Assembly (NCBI GenBank): GCA_028709215.1
Contig: JAQVXI010000019.1
Coordinates: 1 to 36,294, forward strand
Direction of reading: 5' to 3'
DNA: 36,294 bases
From: Bacteroidales bacterium
GTDB lineage: Bacteria; Bacteroidota; Bacteroidia; Bacteroidales; UBA1402
Part shown: one piece after another, positions 7,303 to 14,902 of the stretch
Layout of the letters: the number at the start of each line of letters is the position of its first letter
Numbering within the stretch: position 1 is the stretch's first letter
Made by a program: the position numbers and the translations under genes
Notes under the pieces: generated by a model
Seen by the model: the letters and a program-made list of their open reading frames with translations, nothing else
What the model was told of the DNA's origin: nothing
Database searches by the model: none

Positions 7303-9108
7303 ATGAACGTCAAAATATTCTTTTATTCCTTGATGCTTTTACTTGCCACACAAGTTGTGCAGGCGGAAGAGGCTATTCAATTTACTGCTACGGCTCCCAA
7401 ATCGGTCGTGATGGGCCAGCAATTTCGTCTCGTTTTTTCAGCCAATCAGGAAATTTCCGATTTTCGAATGGGCGAGATGAACGACTTTGATGTGCTGATG
7501 GGACCCTCGACATCGACCATGCGTTCTTCACAAATCGTCAACGGACAAAGATCCTCGTCCGTAACGTATAGTTTTACGTATGTGTTAATGCCTAAAAAAA
7601 CCGGAACGTTTCAGTTGTCACCGGCAACGGCCAAATATAAACGAAATACCATTCAGAGCAATGCACTACGGATTGAGGTCTTGCCGGAGGATCAGCAAGC
7701 CACTGCCGATCAATCGACTGCATCTACCAATGTTCAAGCGGATCAAGCCTTTATTCGTGCCATTCCAAGTAAAACCACTGTATACGAACAGGAAGGATTG
7801 ACGATTACATACAAATTGTATTCAAAGGTTGATATTTCGGGCTTTGATAATCCGAAATTTCCCGAATTCAAAGGGTTTATGGCTCAGGAAGTGGACTTAC
7901 CTCAGAACCAACAGTGGAATCTGGAACACTACAACGGAAGTAATTATCGTACGGCTGTGTTAAAACAAACCGTTTTATACCCCAGAGAAACGGGGACGCT
8001 GACCATCGATCGGGGTAGTTTTGATTTACTGCTTCGCATACGAGTGAATAATCCACGGATGCGCAGTATTTTCGACGATTTTTTTGAATCGTATCAAGAC
8101 GTAAAAAAAGCGGTTTATTCCAATCCCGTTCAGATTCAAGTCAAGCCTCTTCCAAGCGGTAAGCCCGCCGGCTTTACGGGGATCACCGGTAAATTAAAGC
8201 TGGATTCAGAGATCAGTACAACTGAGTTGAAAGCAAACGAGGCTGTGACCTTGACCTTGACGTTGACCGGTACGGGTAATTTGAAAATGTTGCCGACTCC
8301 GGAGATTGAATTTCCTCAGGATTTTGAGGTCTACGACCCAAAAGTGAACAATCAGTTTACCAACAACAGTGCCGGCGTTACAGGTAGCAAGACCATTGAG
8401 TATTTGGTTATACCCAGATTTGGTGGCGAATTTGTTATTCCGGCCGTTCATGTGAGTTATTTTGATGCCTCAAAAGGTTCGTACGAGCAGTTGACTGCTG
8501 GGCCATGGACCTTAAATGTGGCCAAATCGGCCAACGAAACCAATACGGGTGTAGCCGCTGGAATGGTCAATAAGGAGCAACTCAAACTACTGGGATCCGA
8601 TATTCGGTACATCAAAACAGACTTCAATCTACGTGCCTCAGAAGAAACACTATACGGTTCGTGGTATTTTGGTTTGTATTATTTGCTCAGTTCGTTTGTT
8701 TTGGTGTTGATCTTATTTATCAATCGCAAACGTGCACGTGAGAATGCAGACATTACAGCGCTGCGTCATCGTAAGGCCAGTAAAGTTGCCAATAAACGAT
8801 TGAAAACAGCCGCCCTATACTTGAAGAATGATAAAAAGGAAGCCTTCTACGAAGAAGTCTTAAAAGCCGTATGGGGCTATACGAGCGATAAGTTAAGTAT
8901 TCCTGTATCGGAATTGAATAAAGACAACGTCGTGATTCGTTTGCAGGAACGTGGAGTCTCTGACGAGGTGTGTAAAACGTTTATCGATATCCTGGAAACG
9001 TGTGAGATGGCACGGTATGCGCCGGAATCGGGGCATCGGGCGATGGATGATCTCTATGGGCAGACACAAGAAGTTATGAATCGAATGGAAAATACGATCA
9101 AGAAGTAA
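7303..9108 (+). CDS. batD: BatD, oxygen tolerance protein
   Basis: A 601-residue membrane protein of the BatD/oxygen-tolerance family. A signal peptide (about residues 1-21, ending VVQAEE) precedes a long periplasmic beta-rich region to about 445, one membrane helix at about 447-467 (WYFGLYYLLSSFVLVLILFI), then a cytoplasmic helical domain to the end. The ATG at 7303 is preferred over an in-frame TTG at 7276, which would overlap batC and spoil the signal peptide. It lies between batC and batE (3-base gap), as in other Bat loci. Confidence 0.9.
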   Translation: MNVKIFFYSLMLLLATQVVQAEEAIQFTATAPKSVVMGQQFRLVFSANQEISDFRMGEMNDFDVLMGPSTSTMRSSQIVNGQRSSSVTYSFTYVLMPKKTGTFQLSPATAKYKRNTIQSNALRIEVLPEDQQATADQSTASTNVQADQAFIRAIPSKTTVYEQEGLTITYKLYSKVDISGFDNPKFPEFKGFMAQEVDLPQNQQWNLEHYNGSNYRTAVLKQTVLYPRETGTLTIDRGSFDLLLRIRVNNPRMRSIFDDFFESYQDVKKAVYSNPVQIQVKPLPSGKPAGFTGITGKLKLDSEISTTELKANEAVTLTLTLTGTGNLKMLPTPEIEFPQDFEVYDPKVNNQFTNNSAGVTGSKTIEYLVIPRFGGEFVIPAVHVSYFDASKGSYEQLTAGPWTLNVAKSANETNTGVAAGMVNKEQLKLLGSDIRYIKTDFNLRASEETLYGSWYFGLYYLLSSFVLVLILFINRKRARENADITALRHRKASKVANKRLKTAALYLKNDKKEAFYEEVLKAVWGYTSDKLSIPVSELNKDNVVIRLQERGVSDEVCKTFIDILETCEMARYAPESGHRAMDDLYGQTQEVMNRMENTIKK

Positions 9109-9111
9109 GTT

Positions 9112-9846
9112 ATGAAGCAAGGCATTCTATCTGTTATCGTCCTCTTATTGCCCTTGATTGGTTTTGCTCAATCGGCAAACGAAGCCTATTCGGCCGGGCA
9201 ATTCAACGAAGCTGCCGTACTGTACGAGCAGCTGATCGACAGTTGTGGTTCCAATTTTGAATTGGAATATAATGTGGGTAATTCGTATTTTAAAGCGGGT
9301 GAATTTGCTTCAGCCATATTGCATTACGAACGCGCATTGCGCATCAAACCCGGTGATCGGGATGCCCGATTCAATCTTCGTTTGACACAAACGCGCATTG
9401 TAGACCAGATTGATCCGGTACCACCGTTCTTTTTGTCCAAATGGATGCAGGGACTTCGCGAAACGCAATCAAGTAACGCATGGTCAGCCTGGAGCATGGC
9501 CTTTTTCCTGGTCTTTTTGATTGGAGTATCGGTCTATTTTCTCAATCGAAGACGGGGTTTGAGAAAAACCGGTTTTTATGTGGCGCTATTGACTTTGTTT
9601 GTAAGTATCCTTAGTCTTGTTTTTGCCAGAACTCAGTATTTGGATTTACATAATTCAACAGAAGCGATTATCTTTACACCAACGATTACGATAAAGAGCT
9701 CTCCCGATCAAAGCGGAACCGACTTGTTCCAATTGCACGAAGGAACCAAAGTGGTTGTTTTGAGTGAAATGGGCGCGTGGAGAGAAATTGAAACCATCGA
9801 TGGCAATGTGGGTTGGATCGCAGCCGAACACCTGGTCATTATTTAA
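9112..9846 (+). CDS. batE: BatE, TPR and SH3 domain membrane protein
   Basis: A 244-residue protein with a signal peptide (residues 1-19, GFAQS), two TPR units (about 21-95), two membrane helices (about 123-143 and 153-170), and a C-terminal bacterial SH3 domain (about 183-244, with EGTKVVVLSEMGAWREIE and GWIAAEHLVII). This matches BatE, the last of the aerotolerance genes. SH3b domains often bind peptidoglycan or peptides, so it may link the Bat complex to the wall; that is inference. It starts 3 bases after batD and is followed 10 bases later by the PAP2 gene. Confidence 0.88.
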   Translation: MKQGILSVIVLLLPLIGFAQSANEAYSAGQFNEAAVLYEQLIDSCGSNFELEYNVGNSYFKAGEFASAILHYERALRIKPGDRDARFNLRLTQTRIVDQIDPVPPFFLSKWMQGLRETQSSNAWSAWSMAFFLVFLIGVSVYFLNRRRGLRKTGFYVALLTLFVSILSLVFARTQYLDLHNSTEAIIFTPTITIKSSPDQSGTDLFQLHEGTKVVVLSEMGAWREIETIDGNVGWIAAEHLVII

Positions 9847-9856
9847 TACAGATCGA

Positions 9857-10570
9857 ATGAATCTATTTGAGGACTTACTCTTGTGGGACAAACAGACCTT
9901 GTTGAACATCAACAGCGTGCATAATCCTTGGATGGATCGCTTCATGTGGTTGGTCTCTGAGACGATGGTCTGGTTGCCTTTGGCGCTTGTTTTTATTTTT
10001 ATCCTATTTCGAAACAAGGGAAATAAAGCCTTTCTAGCCTTGTTGGCGATCGGTTTGGTCTTTTTACTGGCCGATCAGATAACGGCAAGCATTATTAAAC
10101 CGCTGGTAGCCCGTCCGAGGCCCACACGCGATCCGGAGATTGGTGCATGGGTCAATCTGGTTAACGGCTACCGGGGTGGTATGTACGGCTTTGTATCCAG
10201 TCATGCTGCCAATGTGTTTTCTTTTGCCATTTTTACAACGCTACTGCTTCGCAACGGAGGTTATACGGTCATGATCTTGCTTTGGGCTGCGTTGGTCTCT
10301 TATTCACGCATGTATTTGGGTGTACATTACCCGTTGGATGTGTTGGGCGGTGCAATGGTAGGCGGCGTGATCGCCTATACGGTGTACTATTTTTATCGTA
10401 CGTATTTTGATGTCCCAACGGGCAATCGTAGTCGATCCAAGCGAGCGAGATCCAATCACAATATGACCGACAGTAATTTTGCCAAAGGGGATGTTCATGT
10501 CTTGATTTTATCCATGTTGTTCCTTTTAATAACGCTGTTTATTGCTGCACGTTTACTTGCCTGGTCGTAA
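9857..10570 (+). CDS. PAP2-family membrane phosphatase
   Basis: A 237-residue integral membrane phosphatase of the PAP2 family. The three signature motifs are present: KPLVARPRP (KX6RP), SSHAAN (the SGH-type motif with catalytic His) and SRMYLGVHYPLDV (SRX5HX3D). Several membrane helices surround them. Such enzymes dephosphorylate lipid phosphates such as undecaprenyl pyrophosphate or phosphatidate; the substrate cannot be read from sequence. The ATG at 9857 is chosen over upstream in-frame codons from 9764, which lie in batE. Its place at the end of the Bat operon suggests co-transcription. Confidence 0.9.
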   Translation: MNLFEDLLLWDKQTLLNINSVHNPWMDRFMWLVSETMVWLPLALVFIFILFRNKGNKAFLALLAIGLVFLLADQITASIIKPLVARPRPTRDPEIGAWVNLVNGYRGGMYGFVSSHAANVFSFAIFTTLLLRNGGYTVMILLWAALVSYSRMYLGVHYPLDVLGGAMVGGVIAYTVYYFYRTYFDVPTGNRSRSKRARSNHNMTDSNFAKGDVHVLILSMLFLLITLFIAARLLAWS

Positions 10571-10677
10571 AGCTTAATAAGAGCAAAAAAAGAGCAAAAC
10601 ATTTTTTATTATCTGTTTTATTATTTATATTGGAGCAGAAATAAAACACTGTTATTAACCTCTTAATTCATACAGCC

Positions 10678-10932
10678 ATGGTAAAAACAATCACATTTAA
10701 CGAACTTCGTAAAATCAAGGACAGTTTGCCTTCCGGCAGTTCTCAACGCATCGCGGACCAACTGGGTGTATCGGTTGAAACTGTACGGAATTATTTTGGT
10801 GGTTACAACTTTAAGGATGGCAAAAGTGTGGGTTTGCACATTGAGCCGGGACCGGACGGAGGTTTGGTCATGTTGGATGATACGGTTATTTTGGATCTGG
10901 CACTGGAAATGCTCAACAAGGATAAATCCTAA
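10678..10932 (+). CDS. Small helix-turn-helix protein
   Basis: An 84-residue soluble protein. Residues about 22-42 read as a helix-turn-helix (RIADQLGVSVETVRNYFGG), followed by a short acidic C-terminal part (PGPDGGLVMLDD). Small proteins of this shape occur in Bacteroidota as presumed DNA-binding proteins; no target is known to me. It is monocistronic: 107 bases of AT-rich DNA precede it and a strong terminator follows at 10943. A single short protein with such tidy transcription borders may be well expressed. Confidence 0.8.
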   Translation: MVKTITFNELRKIKDSLPSGSSQRIADQLGVSVETVRNYFGGYNFKDGKSVGLHIEPGPDGGLVMLDDTVILDLALEMLNKDKS

Positions 10933-10942
10933 AAACACATTC

Positions 10943-10978
10943 AAAAAAAAACGCTGCCTTCGGGTGGCGTTTTTTTTT
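10943..10978 (+). terminator. Strong intrinsic terminator
   Basis: ACGCTGCC at 10951-10958 pairs with GGTGGCGT at 10963-10970 (two G-U pairs) around a TTCG tetraloop, flanked by eight A and eight T. The A/T flanks would extend pairing and give a U-tract in either direction, so it may work both ways. Confidence 0.88.
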
Positions 10979-11095
10979 GCCATAAGAATTTGCAATTATT
11001 TGTTTTTATTTCCTTTTTATAAATATATGGGTGTTTACTCGTGTATTTAAATTGATGTCAATCGGCTTACTTTGGCGGTATTAATCTTAATACCT

Positions 11096-11707
11096 ATGAA
11101 AAAAGAAGAAAGTCTATTTTTGGTTTACCCTTTGCTGGTATCAACGACGGATCAACCGACGATTCGTGCCTCCAAACCCCTTTTTTATTCGTGTAAGTCG
11201 GAAGCGATGACACTGATTCGCAACTTTAAGCAGCACTATGGTTTCTTGTACGACGAAAAAACGCAAGAGGAACACGTATATTGTCTTGTGCTGGAGGAAT
11301 TTGCCTTTGACAGTCCGTACCGGTACCAACTGGCGACTTGTGTGTTCTCACCGGAGGGCGTGCTCTTAAGTGATTGCAATGTTGCCGACGATGCTCCATT
11401 TCTGGGCAGGAACAAACAGGCCATTTATCATCAGGTGGGGGATTTGGTAGAAGTTCCTTCAGGTGATGAACTCAAGTTTGGGATCGTATTGGCTACTCCT
11501 GCTTGTCTGTGTGAGTCGGATATGGCGTACGGCCTACAGGCTTCAGACGATTGCTATACGGTGATTGAACACCCCAGTATGGAAGTGAATTATGCGCACG
11601 CTCCCTTGGTATTTGCGCAAAAAAGGCCCATAAAAAAAGAGGTGCAGGAAGCGTTGCGCTCCGCTCTGCACCTCCATCAGCACATTTCTGTTAGTGTAGA
11701 TGTTTGA
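11096..11707 (+). CDS. Cys-rich protein of unknown function
   Basis: A 203-residue protein that I do not recognise. It has no signal peptide or membrane helix, so it is probably cytoplasmic. Cysteines are frequent for its size, including CLCESD and DDCYTV, but they are not paired like a typical zinc finger. The ATG at 11096 is chosen over an upstream in-frame codon at 11072. The last 17 bases overlap the end of the convergent PL11 gene. It stands alone between a terminator and the pectin locus, so context gives no function. Confidence 0.7.
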   Translation: MKKEESLFLVYPLLVSTTDQPTIRASKPLFYSCKSEAMTLIRNFKQHYGFLYDEKTQEEHVYCLVLEEFAFDSPYRYQLATCVFSPEGVLLSDCNVADDAPFLGRNKQAIYHQVGDLVEVPSGDELKFGIVLATPACLCESDMAYGLQASDDCYTVIEHPSMEVNYAHAPLVFAQKRPIKKEVQEALRSALHLHQHISVSVDV

Positions 11708-13841
11708 TGGATTGTATGCCCATATCGGTCTGTATACGCATCAGTAACAATCGGTTTTGTTTTGGAATGGAGAGTTGGATATCCTGCTCTCCATTGCCGT
11801 TTGTTTGCAGTAGCAACTGCCCGGTAGGGGCGTAGATCTCAATCTCTTGGATCCCGCTTGTGCTACGCAAACCAATACTTCCGTCCGAACGGGCAAATGC
11901 CTGAACAGATACGGGAGATTCGACTGGCTTTTTGGTCAAGTCTGTCAGCCCATCGGTGGTGTAAATGTTTGGGTTGGGTACATTGTCCACGCCATCGCCG
12001 ATGTAGAAACCTAAATGAGGCGGCTGGTTGTATGCCACGTTTTGCCAAGCAACGCCCAGTCGGTAAACGGGGTCGTGCATCAGCGTATACAACCGGTGGG
12101 ATGTTGGGATAGTAGTGGTAAAAATGATCAGCTTGTCGTGATTGACTCCATCTCTGTAGATGATCTCCTCACGCCAATCTCCCAAGATATCTGCACTCAA
12201 GCAAGGATTGGCCTTTGTCCCATTCACTTCTTTGGCATTGGCGTAATTGTAGAAATTCATCAGTCGTGCTGCTCCGGTTTCGCTCCATTTATCCAGTTTT
12301 GCTCCATCCAGTAATTCATCTTGAAGATCTCCGTCCCAATATGCCCGAAAGTTGATGGACGGACGGCTCAACAAGTCTCCGGCATCATTTCTCAATTTAG
12401 CGCCTTTGCATGTGAAAATGTTGCCATCTGCAGCGCTCCACATTTCAAACCCCCGGTGCTTGGCACTGATGTCTGCCGCCAAACCCCGTCCATTATCGGA
12501 TCCGGTAAACATTCCCCAACGAATTTGTCCGGTTGCCGCATTGTGCATTTCATATCCGTAAGCCGCACTTCCACCTTCAAGAACCTGCCAAACTTCCAAT
12601 CCGTCCACATCCGGATCCAAATCAGAAACGTGCATGGCGTCACCGTGCCCCAGTCCGGTACGATACAAAAGACGACCATCGTCATCAAACGCACTTGCGC
12701 CGTAAAGGACTTCGTCTTTGCCGTCTTGATCCACGTCGGCTACGGAAAGGTTGTGGTTGCCTTGACCGTAGGCACCGATACCGGGTGTTGTTCCGGAATC
12801 GTAAAACCAACGTTGGGTCAGTACACCGTCTCTAAAATCATAGGCGGCTAATGTGGTGCGTGTATAGTAGCCACGCCCCATAACCACGCTGGGGCGCACG
12901 CCATCTAAATACGCCACACAGGCGAGGAAACGATCGACACGATTGCCGTAACTGTCTCCCCAACTCGATACGCTGCCACGGAGTGGAAGATAGGGGACGG
13001 TTTGTAGCGCTTCACCCGTAAGACCACTGAAAACCGTCAGGTATTCGGGACCGGTAAGGATGTATCCGCTGCTGTTTCGATAATCTTTTGTGGGATCGTC
13101 GCTGCCCAGGATGACGTAGTTCCCTTTGCCATCGATGGTTCCGGGAGCCGTTTTGCAGGTTATTTCGGCGATGCCGTCGCCATCCAGGTCGTAGACCATA
13201 AACTGGGTATAGTGTGCACCGGCACGAATATTTTTACCTAAATCGATGCGCCACAAGAAGGTTCCATCGATCTTGTATCCATCCAGGTACACGTTGCCTG
13301 TATATCCGCCTTGTGAGTTGTCTTTTGCATTGGTTGGATCCCATTTAAGGACAATGTCGTACGAACCGTCCCCATCCAGATCGCCAACACTGGCATCGTT
13401 GGGTTGATACGTGTATTCAACGGCATCGGGAGTCGTGCCCCCCGAAGGTCGTTGTAAGGGAACGGTTTTGTAAAAGTTTTCCCATATGGGCGTTGCTTTG
13501 GATGTATCGATGCAAACTCCGTTCACATAACTACGTACTGTATAGGTATCACTTAGGATGGTATTCGTCTTGTCCAACAGGCTGGTTGGTCCTTTGCTGA
13601 TTGGAAGCAGGTTGAGCTTTTGCCAACCATTTTTGTACACATTAAAATAAATGGAAGGATCGTCCGTGGCCAAAGCACGCCAACTCACTCGGATGCCTTC
13701 GCTCGTCTTTACGGCTAGCACGCCTCGATCGAGGGCCTCCATTTGACGGGCCGGCAACAGACTTGCGTCCGCTTGACTGACGGAAAAGATTGCGAATAAA
13801 AAGAAAAAAAGAAAACGTGTGCGATTCATTGTTGTTGTCAT
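11691..13841 (-). CDS. PL11 rhamnogalacturonan lyase with T9SS-type sorting domain
   Basis: A 716-residue secreted polysaccharide lyase of family PL11, which cuts the rhamnogalacturonan I backbone by beta-elimination at galacturonate. It starts with a signal peptide (FLFFFLFAIFSVSQADA). The mature part opens with RQMEALDRGVLAV and has a beta-propeller with repeated calcium loops such as DLDGDGSYD, DLDGDGIAE and DVDQDGKDE. The last 75 residues (IEIYAPTGQLLLQ, ending SIKHLH) look like a type A T9SS C-terminal sorting domain. Start choice is uncertain: ATG at 13841, ATG at 13829 or TTG at 13877. Endo versus exo action cannot be decided here. It is divergent from the small gene at 13922. Confidence 0.9.
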   Translation of the reverse strand: MTTTMNRTRFLFFFLFAIFSVSQADASLLPARQMEALDRGVLAVKTSEGIRVSWRALATDDPSIYFNVYKNGWQKLNLLPISKGPTSLLDKTNTILSDTYTVRSYVNGVCIDTSKATPIWENFYKTVPLQRPSGGTTPDAVEYTYQPNDASVGDLDGDGSYDIVLKWDPTNAKDNSQGGYTGNVYLDGYKIDGTFLWRIDLGKNIRAGAHYTQFMVYDLDGDGIAEITCKTAPGTIDGKGNYVILGSDDPTKDYRNSSGYILTGPEYLTVFSGLTGEALQTVPYLPLRGSVSSWGDSYGNRVDRFLACVAYLDGVRPSVVMGRGYYTRTTLAAYDFRDGVLTQRWFYDSGTTPGIGAYGQGNHNLSVADVDQDGKDEVLYGASAFDDDGRLLYRTGLGHGDAMHVSDLDPDVDGLEVWQVLEGGSAAYGYEMHNAATGQIRWGMFTGSDNGRGLAADISAKHRGFEMWSAADGNIFTCKGAKLRNDAGDLLSRPSINFRAYWDGDLQDELLDGAKLDKWSETGAARLMNFYNYANAKEVNGTKANPCLSADILGDWREEIIYRDGVNHDKLIIFTTTIPTSHRLYTLMHDPVYRLGVAWQNVAYNQPPHLGFYIGDGVDNVPNPNIYTTDGLTDLTKKPVESPVSVQAFARSDGSIGLRSTSGIQEIEIYAPTGQLLLQTNGNGEQDIQLSIPKQNRLLLMRIQTDMGIQSIKHLH

Positions 13842-13884
13842 TGATTTGAGCACAAAAAAAAGCAGAACGTAGGACAAATTGCTT

Positions 13885-13903
13885 GTAAATATGATATATT
13901 TAC
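13885..13903. promoter_or_regulatory. Palindrome in the PL11 divergent promoter region
   Basis: GTAAATAT and ATATTTAC form a perfect 8-bp inverted repeat with a 3-base spacer. It lies 43 bases before the PL11 ATG and 18 bases before the ATG at 13922. It may be a regulator site or a promoter; AT-rich sequence produces such dyads by chance fairly often. Confidence 0.35.
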
Positions 13904-13921
13904 TGCAAATTTTGACCCGTT

Positions 13922-14107
13922 ATGAAACAACAAGACGTACAACACTCGGCTCCCAACGGAGTATTTTATGGATTGGGCATGATTGGTGCGATGATTTATT
14001 ACATTGGCCAAGCGACCTGTTTTTGGGGAGGCGTGCTGGGTTTTCTTAAAACCCTTGTCTGGCCGGTATTTTTCGTATTAGAGGCGTTACGCTTTTTTGG
14101 CGCGTGA
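13922..14107 (+). CDS. Small conserved membrane protein
   Basis: A 61-residue protein with two hydrophobic segments: GLGMIGAMIYYIGQA at about residues 17-31, and GVLGFLKTLVWPVFFVLEAL at about 37-56. Very similar short proteins (GVLGFLKxxVWPxFxVxE) occur across many bacteria, so this looks like a genuine small gene. Its function is unknown to me. It is convergent with the DUF2752 gene, overlapping it by 21 bases at the 3-prime end. Confidence 0.75.
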   Translation: MKQQDVQHSAPNGVFYGLGMIGAMIYYIGQATCFWGGVLGFLKTLVWPVFFVLEALRFFGA

Positions 14108-14437
14108 GTATTGTCTGTAATCGTGCCGGATATCTTTGATGAAAAGATAGAAACCCAGGGGTAGCACCACAAAGAGGAGTGGATTGGTCTCGTAAGCAGC
14201 CAGAATATCCAGGTGTAAAAGATGCAGTAGTGCCGTAGTCAAACCGCATCCCGGACATTTTATGTGAAAAAATGTGTGCCAGACACAGGGAGGAAACAAA
14301 TCAATCGCCAACCATTCGTATAAAACGATGGCGACGATCCCATACAAGGTAAGCACGCTCATTACAATGCGTGACCGTAGGTATTGGCGTATGAATCCGT
14401 GTTTAGAAGTTGTAACGAATGGGATTTCCGTTTGCAT
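14087..14437 (-). CDS. DUF2752 membrane protein
   Basis: A protein of up to 116 residues with the DUF2752 signature CPGCGLTTALLHLLHLD at about 61-77, between two hydrophobic stretches (about 27-43 and 86-98). The function of the family is unknown. The first ATG is at 14437, giving a 35-base overlap with the TM2 gene. A later ATG at 14362 would remove the overlap and give 91 residues starting at the first membrane helix; either is possible. DUF2752 and TM2 genes are often neighbours in Bacteroidota. Confidence 0.8.
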   Translation of the reverse strand: MQTEIPFVTTSKHGFIRQYLRSRIVMSVLTLYGIVAIVLYEWLAIDLFPPCVWHTFFHIKCPGCGLTTALLHLLHLDILAAYETNPLLFVVLPLGFYLFIKDIRHDYRQYSRAKKA

Positions 14438-14738
14438 CTTTGAATTCTCCGACTGCAAGAATTATAAAATCAATGATGGTCCAAATGCCGCAACCTCCTA
14501 AGGTTATAAGCTGGATCACCCCAATTCCCGTGTGTCCGGTATAAAAACGATGGATACCAAATACACCCAAAAACCAACACAACAAAATGGTAATCAGCCA
14601 GCGTTTTTCGCTGGACTTGTCGTCTTCTGTTTTGCATTGGGGATTCGGTTGACGCACCCCACATCTGGGACAAATTTCGGCTTTTACATTGATGATTTCA
14701 CCACATTCGTGGCAATACTTCTCGTTTTCTTGTTTCAT
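14403..14738 (-). CDS. TM2 domain protein with N-terminal zinc ribbon
   Basis: A 111-residue membrane protein. Cys9/Cys12 and Cys23/Cys26 (CHECG, CPRCG) form a zinc ribbon. Residues about 47-98 form the TM2 domain, two helices around the motif GIHRFYTGH. The ATG at 14738 is chosen because it puts the zinc ribbon near the N-terminus; the frame is open to 14768. The role of TM2 proteins in bacteria is not known. It precedes the DUF2752 gene on the same strand and overlaps it, so they are probably co-transcribed. Confidence 0.85.
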   Translation of the reverse strand: MKQENEKYCHECGEIINVKAEICPRCGVRQPNPQCKTEDDKSSEKRWLITILLCWFLGVFGIHRFYTGHTGIGVIQLITLGGCGIWTIIDFIILAVGEFKDANGNPIRYNF

Positions 14739-14807
14739 AGCTGTAAGATTAAGTAGGATAGGCTGCAAATATAATAAAAGGATTTCTGAATATCATGGTT
14801 TCCATTT

Positions 14808-14831
14808 AATGATTGATTTTTACAAATCATT
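14808..14831. promoter_or_regulatory. Candidate HTCS operator upstream of susC
   Basis: AATGATT at 14808-14814 and AATCATT at 14825-14831 form an inverted repeat with a 10-base spacer, 71 bases before the susC start. The same AATGATT core occurs in a palindrome between GH105 and HTCS-2. Position upstream of a promoter fits an activator site, but binding is inferred. Confidence 0.35.
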
Positions 14832-14867
14832 GATCTATTTTCTAAAGTCATAGATTCGGGTTTTAGG

Positions 14868-14875
14868 CAACTTTG
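14868..14875 (+). promoter_or_regulatory. Candidate -7 box of the susC promoter
   Basis: CAACTTTG matches TAnnTTTG at seven of eight positions-of-interest allowing the first base, and ends 27 bases before the susC ATG, the same spacing as the other candidate boxes in this locus. No clear -33 box is present, as would be expected for an activator-dependent promoter. Confidence 0.4.
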
Positions 14876-14902
14876 ACAGTTGTTTATTAATTAATCTAAT
14901 CT

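Noticed and set aside
10571-10677. Non-coding RNA or terminator after the PAP2 gene
   Set aside because: The region is AT-rich with a short AGAGCAAAA direct repeat, but no stable hairpin or RNA family was recognised.
12321-12851. Plus-strand open frame of 176 residues
   Set aside because: It is antisense to the PL11 propeller, whose calcium loops show the true frame.
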